Source: Magicicada septendecula (lineage: Eukaryota; Arthropoda; Insecta; Hemiptera; Cicadidae). Taken from it: a stretch of 64,000 nucleotides of DNA. Positions 23,884 through 34,500 of this stretch are shown here, piece by piece (positions within the stretch are counted from its first letter, which is position 1; every line of letters starts with the position of its first letter). Both the position numbers and the translations under genes were made by a program. The notes below the pieces were generated by a model. The model searched no databases, was not told where the DNA came from, and saw nothing but the letters and a program-made list of their open reading frames with translations. The stretch spans positions 429,251,479-429,315,478 of the forward strand of contig CM068369.1 in assembly GCA_034769895.1 (NCBI GenBank), read 5' to 3'.

Positions 23884-25411
23884 TATCATTGAAGGGGGTG
23901 GTAGTGCCATGTTAAGGGTGTATAAGTAATACACAGCAGCGTCTACACCTTAAATAAACTTCAGTTCTTGGGGATGCAAATGGGCGCTACAGTCCACCAT
24001 CAGGAAAAAATAGTGTGTGTGGAAAAGGAGCTGGCCGTTACAAGCCAGGGGCACAGATAACGCATCTGTGCACAAGGTAAATACCTGATCCGGTTTACCC
24101 AGCAGGTGATTTACCTAATGACTGGGTAACAGGGGGGGAATAATAAAATGATGAAGTAGGAGAGGTAACTGAGTATTGAGTTGAAGAATTACTAACCGTA
24201 ACCATGGTGCAATTAAGTTTGCTTGGCCCTAACTAGAGAGTTTGTGATTGATGACCCAATTCCTGTTTGGTAATGTTTACTATGAGTTTTATGATTCAAT
24301 GATTAGTGATGAACATTCACTTATGAGAACAAATGATTTTAAATAATAGACTCAATGTTGTAATGGTTTTATAATTAACCAGAACACGTTATGACTTAGA
24401 TTGGATAAGTTGTGTATTTGTGTTACGTGTATTCAGTGTACCTAGAGTAAGGTCATTCACCTGTTATTAAAACATCAGCTGATGACTGGTGTTAAATATA
24501 TAGTATGTTTCATGTAATTAATTCATAGGTTCTTTTTATTAATTAATTTAATTTAATAATTTTGTTTCTTTTATTAATTGTCAAAATATATATTTCTGAA
24601 ATTTAAATTCAAGTAATTTTTCGAGAAAAAAAAAAATTAAAAATTTGTTTCTTTAAAGTGAAGATTGTATATGTTGATAATGTATCAGCTGATTAATAGT
24701 GTTTATGTTGTATGTTTGTAACCAAGTGTAGTTGTGATTGAATTAATGATAGTAATAAGTGGTTTGGTTTATAATAATTGTTAGCATACAAGTATGAGGA
24801 TTTATAAGGAAAATTAAATTCATTTAAAAGATTTTTGAATTTTGAAAGTTGTAATTAAAAGGATTAATTAAAAGGGATGATGTAAATTAACTTAAATGTG
24901 AATCTTTGGTAATGAACTTAGATTTATTTCACTACATGAAGGAAATTTAAATAATTTAGTTTTATTTGAAATGATAATATCAAACAAACAATCAAAAGTT
25001 GAGAAATGGGAGTGAATTGTATTTAAAGGTAAATATGAGATGCATATGTGAACTTGAAATTAATGATGAATATTTGGAGATATTGTGTTTAAGATAGTAA
25101 GGCACCTATGTACGCACCCAGTACTTTGCTAAAGGCAATCCAGTATGTATAAGGGGAGATATATCGGTTCAGGATCTGGTTGGGTGTAAGGCTGATTATT
25201 GATTTTTTGTTGAAGTGTTACAAGGTTAGGCGATACTGTGGTGAGTGCCTGTCTGATTTTATGGTGTTGGGATCTCGAAATGAGAAGTCCAGTAGAGTCA
25301 TTCAGGTGCAGCCGCAGTCGCCAGTCTAAGGGGGTAAGTTACCCATGCTTATAATAAGGAGTAAAGGGGGGTTGTTGGCGCCATATCCTCACCGGTCCTC
25401 TTAGGTTTTAG
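23884..25411 (+). other. 3' non-coding region of the Gag-only element, second part
   Basis: No coding sequence is seen. Blocks such as GAAGGGGGTGGTAGTGCCATG and GGCGCCATATCCTCACCGGT match, in order and on the opposite strand, the region 52089-53250 of the minus copies. This shows that it belongs to the same family as the gag pieces to the left of the BEL insertion. Confidence 0.7.
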
Positions 25412-25451
25412 CAATGAGAGTTTTTCTGTTTCGGCAGAAAACCTCTCATTG
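25412..25451 (+). promoter_or_regulatory. Conserved hairpin next to the polypurine tract
   Basis: The arms CAATGAGAGTTTTTCTG and CAGAAAACCTCTCATTG pair at 16 of 17 positions around a TTTCGG loop, directly before the polypurine tract. The same hairpin with a different stem sequence occurs in the minus copies at 47943-47982, 52097-52137 and 58498-58537. Paired substitutions maintain the stem, evidence for selection on structure. A role in plus-strand priming, RNA 3'-end formation or packaging is only inference. Confidence 0.75.
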
Positions 25452-25462
25452 GGGGGGGGTAT
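25452..25462 (+). promoter_or_regulatory. Polypurine tract of the Gag-only element
   Basis: A run of G residues followed by TATT lies immediately before the LTR start TGTAACGG, the expected place of the plus-strand DNA primer. Confidence 0.75.
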
Positions 25463-26348
25463 TGTAACGGTACAGAATTAAGGGGTTTTCTTTTATTAAA
25501 TTGTAAATGGTAAAGACGGGGACTCGCCCGGACAAGGTTTCGATTTCAGAGCAGCGTTCACTTGTGGACCACCCAGTTGCACGTTTGTTCGGTCAGATAG
25601 GGTTGCTGCGACAATTCCTGGTGCTGTGGAATGTAACAGCATGCGCGCCTGCTTGCCCGCATACTGTAATTGTCACGTATTTTTGTTGCGAGCCTCAGAG
25701 TGTAAGTTTATGGTAAGAAACTCGCTCTCCAGGAGATATCACGTGATGCCTGCTCAGCCTATCACGGAGCAAGTAGCCGTTCAAGGAAGACACTTTGGCC
25801 ATCTTGAAAAGTGTCGATGTCGGCGTCAGTCGGCAAATAACCACGAAACCGTGCAGTTGCGTGGGCGCGTGTTTCGTTTAAAATCCAATCTCAACAATGT
25901 AAACCGACCGAACGGAACAGGAAAAATGTAATAATGTGAACAGGGAAAGTGTCAATAAACCATAAAAGGCAGCAGTTCAATGTACAGGCTTGCAAGCCGA
26001 AAATCTATTTTTTAAAAGGTGTAACATCTATTAATCATCAGTGACAAAAAATTAAAAGTGAGAACTAAATTCGGAAAACCAGTGACTAAAAAATGAAATA
26101 AGTGCAACACGGGGTCTGCAAGGACATCCACAAACAAGTAACCATATAACATAAATATCACTTTGAAAATTTAAAAAATACAAGCGCTAAATTAAAGGGG
26201 GTAAAAGATGTGAGTGTGTGCGTGAGCGAAAAGCTGGGTTGCCTTTAATTAATTTGGTAATAATATAATTTAGTTATAAGGAGTAAAATATGTTAAATTT
26301 TGTTGTTGGTTAAATGGGGCTTCACCTCAGTGTTGAATATAGTTTAAT
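25463..26348 (+). repeat. 3' LTR of the Gag-only element, truncated
   Basis: It starts TGTAACGGTACAGAATTAAGG after the polypurine tract, like TGTAATGG of the LTRs at 52088, 58489 and 47934 on the other strand. No CA terminus is found before the PLE fragment begins around 26349, so the end is missing. ORFs at 25507-25931 are not supported as genes. Confidence 0.65.
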
Positions 26349-26424
26349 TTAACTAAATATCACTATAGTATTGACAACTCGGAACACTAAGTTTTTTATA
26401 AGTAAAAACGTAAAGTTTTACCTT

Positions 26425-26471
26425 ACAGCCTAAACCGGCTTTCACCTTTAGAAGGCTTCATCAGAGGCTGC
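26425..26471 (-). ncRNA. Candidate hammerhead ribozyme with palindromic stem III
   Basis: On the minus strand GCAGCCT-CTGATGA (core at 26464-26458) is followed by a short stem II (GCCTT/AAGGT), then GAAA and AGCCGGTT, then AGGCTGT. Stem I pairs GCAGCCT with AGGCTGT (seven pairs, one G-U). AGCCGGTT can self-pair between two molecules with G-U wobbles, the dimeric stem III known for PLE hammerheads. It sits downstream of the endonuclease as in the first PLE. The predicted fold was done by eye only. Confidence 0.5.
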
Positions 26472-26631
26472 CATAGGTAGCGTTGTCCGTCTTGTTGTTG
26501 GCGACTGGATAGTTATTCGAAAGATTGAAGCTGTGTGTGTGTGGTGAGATGTGTTCGAATAATGCGTGCGATTTGAATTGTGTCTGTTCATTTAGGATGT
26601 CGTTTTTATTTGTTTTTGTGTGTTTGTGTAT

Positions 26632-27352
26632 TTATAATTGTTCTAAAGTGTCTAGTTTTCGGCCTTTTGTGTGTACGTGTAGAATGTTCATGTTATTGTC
26701 GATGTTTTTATATGTGTGGTTTGCTTCAATGAGGTGGTTTGCAAAGGTAGATTCTGTAGTGGTGTGGAGTGCTTTTGTGTGTTCAATGTATCTCTGTTTG
26801 AAGCTACGTCCTGTCTGGCCTATGTAGAATTTATTGCAATTTGAGCAATTTAGCTTGTATACACCAGGTAGATCGAATTTGTTTTGTGCTTTGGGCATGC
26901 GTTTTGATAGTGTGTGTTCTGTTTTGTTAGTAGTTTTGTAAGCGATTCTGTATCCTGCTTTTTTGAATTTGTGGGCAATTTTTTCAGTTTGTTTGTTGAT
27001 GTATGTTAGTGGTATGAATTTGTTGTTTTCTGTCTTTGTCTGTTGTTTGTTTTGTGTTTTGTGTAGGAGTTTCCTGACTATTGTTCTGTCATAACCGTTA
27101 GATTCTGCTAGATATTTTATCGTGTTTAGTTCGTCTTTGTAGTCTATTTCATCTAAGGGGATGTTGTTAAGTCTATGTGTCATGGTTCTAAAAGCAGCTA
27201 GTTTGTGTTGTATTGGGTGATTGGAGGTGTTGTGTATTAGTGTGTCAGTTGTAGTTGGTTTTCTGTATATACTGAATTTGTGCCTGTGTTCTAGTTTTGT
27301 GATGGAGAGGTCTAAGAAGTTTATGGTATTGTTGTGTTCGTATTCGGCAGTG
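26632..27352 (-). pseudogene. PLE RT C-terminus + GIY-YIG endonuclease, 5'-truncated
   Basis: Reading from 27352 downwards, the open frame contains NTINFLDLSITK and FSIYRKPTTTDTLIHN, equivalent to NFLDLTITK and YRKPTTSDMVIHN in the first PLE. It goes on to the endonuclease GVYKLNCSNCNKFYIGQTGR with the two-cysteine knuckle and the catalytic Arg, ending GRKLDTLEQL. No internal stop is seen in this fragment. The RT palm with its catalytic residues is absent, so it cannot retrotranspose alone. Confidence 0.82.
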
Positions 27353-27376
27353 AATACTATAGTGATATTTAGTTAA

Positions 27377-27539
27377 GTAACGGACACGTCATGGACAACG
27401 AAATCCAAGAATTTAATTTAAATGATGGAGAATAGAGTTAGAATTTCAATTGATTCACAAAAGAAAAAGAGAAGATTCAACAAAATGCCTAATAAAAATT
27501 GAGTTAGTTCAAAAATTACAATGAGAGTCAAATTACAAA
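27377..27539. other. Short unassigned interval
   Basis: An AT-rich link between the PLE fragment and the satellite. Nothing is recognised. Confidence 0.5.
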
Positions 27540-28584
27540 TGAGTACTACACTCAAGACATGACAAAAAAATCATTTTTTGAAAAGTGTCTGTGTGTGTGT
27601 CTGTAGATTTTTTTCTATGGCAAACGATAACAGCCGCAAATTCAAACAGAATCAAATAACTTTTTGGATACAGGCCTGATTTGTAGAGTACTCAAGACCT
27701 ATTGTTTTTGGTGAAGATCGGTTAAGGGAAAGGGGTAGTTTACTAGCAAAGTTTTTTATAAATCAAGGGTAATTGTTTTCTATGACAAACGATAACAGCC
27801 GCAAATTCAAACAGAATCAAATAATGTTTTGCACACAGACCTGAATTGTAGAGTACTCAAGACCTATTGTTTTTGGTGAAGATCGGTTAAGGGAAAGGGG
27901 TAGTTTACCTTGCAACGTTTTATATTTTAACAATGGTATTTTCTATGGCAAACAATAAGAGCCGCAAATTCAAACAGAATCAAATAATGTTTTGCATACA
28001 GCCCTGAATTGTAGAGTTCTCAAAACCTGTTGGTTTTGGTGAAGATCGGTTAAGGGAATAGGGTAGTTTACCAGCAACATTTTATGTTTTAACAAGTATA
28101 CTTTTTTCTATGACAAACGATAACTGCTGTAAATTCAAACAGAATCAACTACTTTTTTGCATACCTTTTTATATTATACAGAACTCAAGGTCTGTTGATT
28201 TTGTTGAAGATTGGTTAAGGGAAAGGGGTAGTTTACCTGCAGCGTTTTATATTTTAACATGGGTATTTTCTATGGCAAACGATAAGAGCCGCAAATTCAA
28301 ACAGAATCAAATAATTTCTTGCATACAGCCCTGAATTGCAGAGTACTCAAGACCTATTGTTTTTGGTGAAGATTGGTTAAGGGAGAGGTGGAGTTTACCT
28401 GCAACGCTTTTTTATCAAGGGTAATTTTTTTTCTATGGCAAACAATAACAGCCGCAAATTCAAACAGAATCAAATAATGTTTTGCATACAGGCCTGAATT
28501 GTAGAGTTCTCAAGACCTGTTGGTTTTGGTGAAGATCGGTTAAGGGAAAGCGGTAGTTTACCTGCAACGTTTTTTTTATCAAGG

Positions 28585-31500
28585 TAATTTTACTTCCATA
28601 TTCCTTAAGGAATGGAAGTATGGTGATGGCAAAAAAAATCGTGTTCGAGATTATTGCAGATTCTGATTCTACTACACTCAAAACATGAAAAAAAGTCGTT
28701 TTCCGAAAAGTGTCTGTGTGTGTGTCTGTCTGTGTGTCTGTAGATTTTTTTCTATGGCAAACGATAACTGCCGCAAATTCAAACAGAATCAAATATTTTT
28801 TTGCATACAGCCCTGATTTGCAGAGTACTCGCGACCTATTGTTTTTGGTGAAGATCGGTTGAGGGAAAGGGGTAGTTTACCTGCAACGGTTTTTTTTTAG
28901 CAAGGGTAATTTTGTTTGTTTGGCAAACGATAACAGCCGCAAATTCAAACAGAATCAAATAATGTTTCGCATACAGCCCTGAATTGTAGAGTTCTCAAGA
29001 TCTTTTGATTTTGGTGAAGATCGGTTAAGGGAAAGGGGTAGTTTACCTGTAACGTTTTATGTTTTAACAAGGGTATTTCTTATGGCAAACGATAACAGCC
29101 GCAAATTCAAACAGAATCAAAAGATTATTTGCATACAGCCCTAAATTGTAGAGTTCTCAAGACCTATTGTTTTTGGTGAAGATCGGTTGAGGGAAAGGGG
29201 TAGTTTACCTGCAACGTTTTTTTAACAAGGGTATTTTTTTTCTATGGCAAACGATAACTGCCGCAAATTCAAACAGAATCAAATAACTTTTTGCATACAG
29301 CCCTGATTTGTAGAGTACTCACGACCTATTGTTTTTGGTGAAGATCGGTTGAGGGAAAGGGGTAGTTTACCTGCAACGGTTTTTTTTTTAGCAAGGGTAA
29401 TTTTGTTTGTTTGGCAAACGATAACAGCCGTAAATTCAAACAGAATCAAATAATGTTTCGCAAACAGCCCTGAATTGTAGAGTTCTCAAGACCTATTGTT
29501 TTTGGTGACGATCGGTTAAGGGAAAGGGGTAGTTTACCTGTAACGTTTTATGTTTTAACAAGGGTATTTCCTATGGCAAACGATAACAGCCGCAAATTCA
29601 AACAGAATCAAAAGATTATTTGCATACAGCCCTAAATTCTAGAGTTCTCAAGACCTATTGTTTTTGGTTAAGATCGGTTAAGGGAAAGGGATAGTTTACC
29701 TACAACGTTTTTTTAACAAGGTTATTTTCTATGGCAAACGATAACAGCCGCAAATTCAAACATAATCAAATAATTTTCTGCATACAGTCCTGGTTTGTAG
29801 AGTACTCAAGACGTACTGTTTTTGGTTAAGATCGGTTAAGGGAAAGGGGTAGTTTACCTACAACGTTTTTTTAACAAGGTTATTTTCTATGGCAAACGAT
29901 AACAGCCGCAAATTCAAACATAATCAAATAATTTTCTGCATGCAGCCCTGGTTTGTAGAGTACTCAAGACCTATTGTTTTTGGTGAAGATCGGTTGAGGG
30001 GAAGGGGTAGTTTACCTGCAACGTTTGTTATAAAGCGTATTTTCTATGGCAAACGATAACAGCCGCAAATTCAAACAGAATCAAATAATTTTTTGCATAC
30101 GTAAGTGAATTGTAGAGGACTCAAGTCCATTAGATTTTGGTGAAGATCGGTTAATGGGAAGGGGTAGTTTACCTGCAACATTTTACGTTTTAACAAGAGT
30201 AAAGTACTTGAAAATTCATTTAAACTTTTTCAAAAAATGGTAATTGTTAAAAATAAAATAATTTTGTTGCCAGGCAATAAAATTATAATTTTTTCATTTT
30301 AATGTAAATTATGTATATATTACAAAATATATCGTGCTTGGCAGGCAAGCATATTTCAGATTATAAGTCTTAGAATATGGAAGTCATGTATGGTTCTCCA
30401 TACCGATATTTTACTTCCATGTTCCTTAAGGAAATGGAAGTATGGTGATGGCAAAAAAATCATGTTCGAGATTATTGCAGATTCTGATTGTACTACACTA
30501 AAAACATGAAAAAAAGTCGTTTTTCGAAAACTGTCTGTCTGTCTGTATGTGTGTCTGTGTCTATAGATTTTTTTATATGGCAAATGATAGCAGCCACAAA
30601 TTTAAACAGAATCAAATGATTATTTGCATACAGCCGTAAATTGTAGAGTTCTCATGTTTTAAAAGGGTATTTTTTATGGCAAACGATAGAGCCGCAAATT
30701 CAAACAGAATCAAATATTTTTGTGCATACAGCCCTGATTTGTAGAGTACTCAAGACCTATTGTTTTTGGTGAAGATCGGTTAACGGGAAGGGGTAGTTTA
30801 CCTGCAACGTTTTTCTTATCAAGGGTAATTTTTTTCTATGGCAAACGATAACAGCCGCAAATTCAAACAAAATCAAATAATGTTGTGCATACAGCCCTGT
30901 ATTGTAGAGTTCTCAAGACCTGTTGGTTTAGGTGTAGATCGGTTAAGGAAATAGGGTAGTTTACCTGAACATTTTATGTTTTAACAAGGGTAATTTTTTC
31001 TATGACGAACGATAACTGCCGTAAATTCAAACCGAATCAACTACTCTTTTGCATACCTTTTTGAGTTATACAGATCTGAAGGTCTGTTGATTTTGTTGAA
31101 GATCGGTTGAGGGAAGGGGTAGTTTGCCTGCAACGTTTTATATTTTAACAAGGGTATTTACTATGGCAAACGATAAGAGCCGCAAATTCAAACAGAATGA
31201 AATAATGTTTTGCATACAGCCCTGAATTGTAGAGGACTGAAGGTCTATTGCTTTTTGGTGAAGATCGGTTTAGAGAAAGGGGTAGTTTACCTGCAACTTT
31301 TTATATTTTAACAAGGGTAATTTTTTCTATGATGAACGATAACTGCTGTAAATTCAAAGAAAATCAAATAATTTTTTTCATACCTTCCTAATTTGTAGAG
31401 AGCTCAAGGCCTGTTGATATTGGTGAAGATCGGTAAAGGGAAAGGGGTAGTTTACCTGAAACATGTTATGTTGCAACAAGAGAATTGTTTTCATGACGAA

Positions 31501-34500
31501 CGATAACTGCCGCAAATTGAAACAGACTCAAATATTTTTTTGCATGCATCCCTGCATTGTAGAGGACTGAAGGTCTATTGATTTTGGTGAAAATCGGTTT
31601 AGAGAAAGGGGTTGTTTACCTGCCACGTTTTATGTTTTAACAAGAGTAAAGTACTTAATTTTGATAAATAAAGTATCTTGATAAGAAGCTCATAATGATC
31701 CACTGTAGAAACGTAGATGAAATATCTATAAATGAAGAGGTTAGGTGAACGGGGTGGGGGTAATTTTCTATAAATGAAAATTATAGTTGAAGGGGGAGGG
31801 GAGAATTTTTTATATGTACTACGTTTTCGGCAACAAGGAAGTAGTTATTTGTTAAAATTCCTTCCCGGGCTTTTTAGCCGTAGTCCAATGTTTTCTGCAA
31901 AACCAGACTTTTCGGCAGTGCCATCGACTTCCATCTCAGTGAAAATCGAGAGCGAAAACGTGAGGTGGTATACGTTAGTGACCACAGTACTGTGGTTTAA
32001 GGCTGAAGCAATAAGTAGAAAGAAGTAGTTTCTATGGAAATATTTCATTTCGAATATGATTTTAAATATAAATCTTAGAACATGGAAGTCATGTATGGTT
32101 TTCCATACCGATATTTTACTTCCATGTTCCTTAAGGAAATGGAAGTATGGTGATGGCAAAAAAAATTGTGTTCGAGATTATTGCAGATTCTGATTGTACT
32201 ACACTCAAAACATGAAAAAAAGTCATTTTTCGAAAAGTGTCTGCTGTGTGTAGATTTTTTTTCTATGGCAAACGATAACAGCCGCAAATTCAAACAGAAT
32301 CAAATAATTTTTTGCATACAGCCCTGATTTTTAGAGTACTCACGACCTATTGTTTTTGGTGAAGAACGGTTGAGGGAAAGGGGTAGTTTACCGGCAACGG
32401 TTTTTTGTTTTAAAAGGGTAGTTTCTATGGCAAACGACAAGAGCCGCAAATACAAACAGAATCAAATAAGTTTTTGCATACAGCCCTGATTTCATGAGTA
32501 CTAAAGACCTATGGTTTTTGGTGAAGATCGTTTAAGGGAAAGTGGTAGTTTACCAGCCACGTTTTTTGTTTTATCAAGGGTATTTTTTCTATGACGAACG
32601 ATAACTGCCGTAAATTCAAAGAGAATCAAATAATGTTTTGCATACAGCCGTGAATTGTAGAGTTCTCTAGACCTAATGTTTTTGGTGAAGATCGGTTAAT
32701 GGAATAGGGTAGTTTACCTGCAACGGTTTTTTTATCAAGGGTAATTTTTTTCTATGGTAAACGATAACAGCCGCAAATTCAAACAGAAGCAAATGATGTT
32801 TTGCATACAGTCCTGTATTGTAGAGTTCTCAATACCTATTGGTGTTGGTGAAGATCGGTTAAGGGAAAGGGGTAGTTTACCAGCAACATTTTATGTTTTA
32901 ACAAGGGTAAATTTTTATATGACGAACGATAACTGCCGTAAATTCAAACAGAATCAACTAGGTGTTTGCATACCTTTTTGAACTAAAGAGAACTCAAGGT
33001 CTGTTGATTTTGTTGAAGATCTGTTAAGGGAAGGGGTAGTTTATCAGCAACGTTTTATGTTTTAAAAAGGGTAATTTTTTTATGACGAACGATAACTGCC
33101 GAAAATTCAAAGAGAATCAAATAATTTTATGCACCCTTTCCTGAGATGCAGAGAGCTCAAGGTCTATTGATTTTGGTGAAGATCGGTTAAGGGAAAGGGG
33201 TAGTTTACCTGCAACATTTTATGTTGTAACAAGAGATTTGTTTCCATGACGAACGATAACTGCCGCACATTCAAACAGAATCAAATATTTTTTTGCATGC
33301 ATCCCTGAATTGAAGAGGACGGAAGGTCTATTGATTTTGGAGAAGATCGGTTAAGAGAAAGGGGTAGTTTACCTGAAACATTTTATGATTTAACAAGAGT
33401 AAAGTACTTAATTTTTATAAACAAAGTATCCTGATAAGAAGCTCATAGTAATCCACTGTAGAAACGTAGATGAAATATCTGTAAATGAGGAGGTTAGGTG
33501 AACAGGGTGGGGGTAATTTTCTATTATTAAAAATTATAGTTGATGGTGGAGGGGAGAATTGTTTATATGTGTACTACGTTATCGGCAACAAAGAAGTAGT
33601 TTTTTGTTAAAATGGCTTCCCGGGCTCTTTAGCCATAGTCCAATGTTTTCTGCAAAACCAGACTTTTCGGCAGTGCCATCGACTGCCATCATCGGTGAAA
33701 ATCGAGTGCGAAAACGTGAGGTGGTATACGTTAGTGACCACAGTACTGTGGTTATTGCTGAAGCAATAAGTAGAAAGACGTAGTTTCTATGGAAATATTT
33801 CATTTCGAATATGATTTTAAATATAAATCTTAGAAAATGGAAGGCATGTATGGTTCTCCATACCGATATTTTACTTCCATGTGCCTTAAGGAAATGGAAG
33901 TATGGTGATGGCAAAAAAAATCATGTTCGAGATTATTGCAGATTCTGATTGTACTACACTCAAAACATGAAAAAAGTCATTTTTTGAAAAGTGTCTGTCT
34001 GTCTAGATTTTTTTCTATGGCAAACGATAACAGCCCCAAATTCTAACTGAATCAAATAATTTTTTGCTTACAGCCCTGATTTGTAGAGTACTCAGGACCT
34101 ATTGTTTTTGGTGAAGATCGGTTAAGGGAAAGGGGTAGTTTATCAGCATCATTTTATATTTTAACAAGGGTATTTTCTATGGTAAACGATAACAGCCGCA
34201 AATTTAAGCAGAATCAAATAATTTTTTTCATACAGCCCTGATTTGTAGAGTACTCAAGACCTATTGTTTTTGGTGAAGATTGGTTAAGGAGTAAGGGGTA
34301 GTTTACCTGCAACGTTTTATGTTTTAAAAGGGTATTTTCTATGGCAAACTATAAGAGCTGGAAATTCAAACAAAATCAAATAATTTTTTGCATACACCTC
34401 TGATTTGTAGAGCACTCAGACCTTTTGTTTTTGGTGAACATCGGTTAACGGGAAGGGGGAGTTTACCTGCAGCGTTTTTCTTATCAAGGGTAATTTTTTT

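Larger units (their letters stand above)
6542..26348 (+). mobile_element. Gag-only LTR retrotransposon, plus-strand copy, interrupted
   Basis: Pieces in order are: 5' LTR tail (6542-6589), tRNA primer site (6591-6608), gag-like gene (6817-7313 and 12106-13227), long non-coding 3' region (13228-14356 and 23884-25450), hairpin, polypurine tract and 3' LTR (25463-26348, truncated). It is split by a Tigger (7314-12105) and a BEL/Pao element (14357-23878). With those removed, the internal region is about 4.5 kb, close to the 5.2 kb of the minus-strand copies at 52-63 kb. No protease, RT, RNase H or integrase is visible, so it must have been mobilised in trans. Confidence 0.75.
26349..27376 (-). 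mobile_element. Penelope-like element fragment, second family
   Basis: This is the 3' part of a PLE on the minus strand, with the RT end, the GIY-YIG endonuclease and a ribozyme-like segment. The whole fragment is bounded by a perfect 24-bp inverted repeat at 26349-26372 and 27353-27376. The protein is clearly related to the PLE at 3901-6541 but diverged, so it is a different family. Confidence 0.85.

Noticed and set aside
25507..25931. Two overlapping frames in the 3' LTR of the plus retrotransposon
   Set aside because: They lie inside the LTR, have no recognised domain and are not conserved in the related LTRs.
26525..26827. 100-codon Cys/Phe-rich plus-strand frame
   Set aside because: It is antisense to the GIY-YIG coding region of the second PLE.
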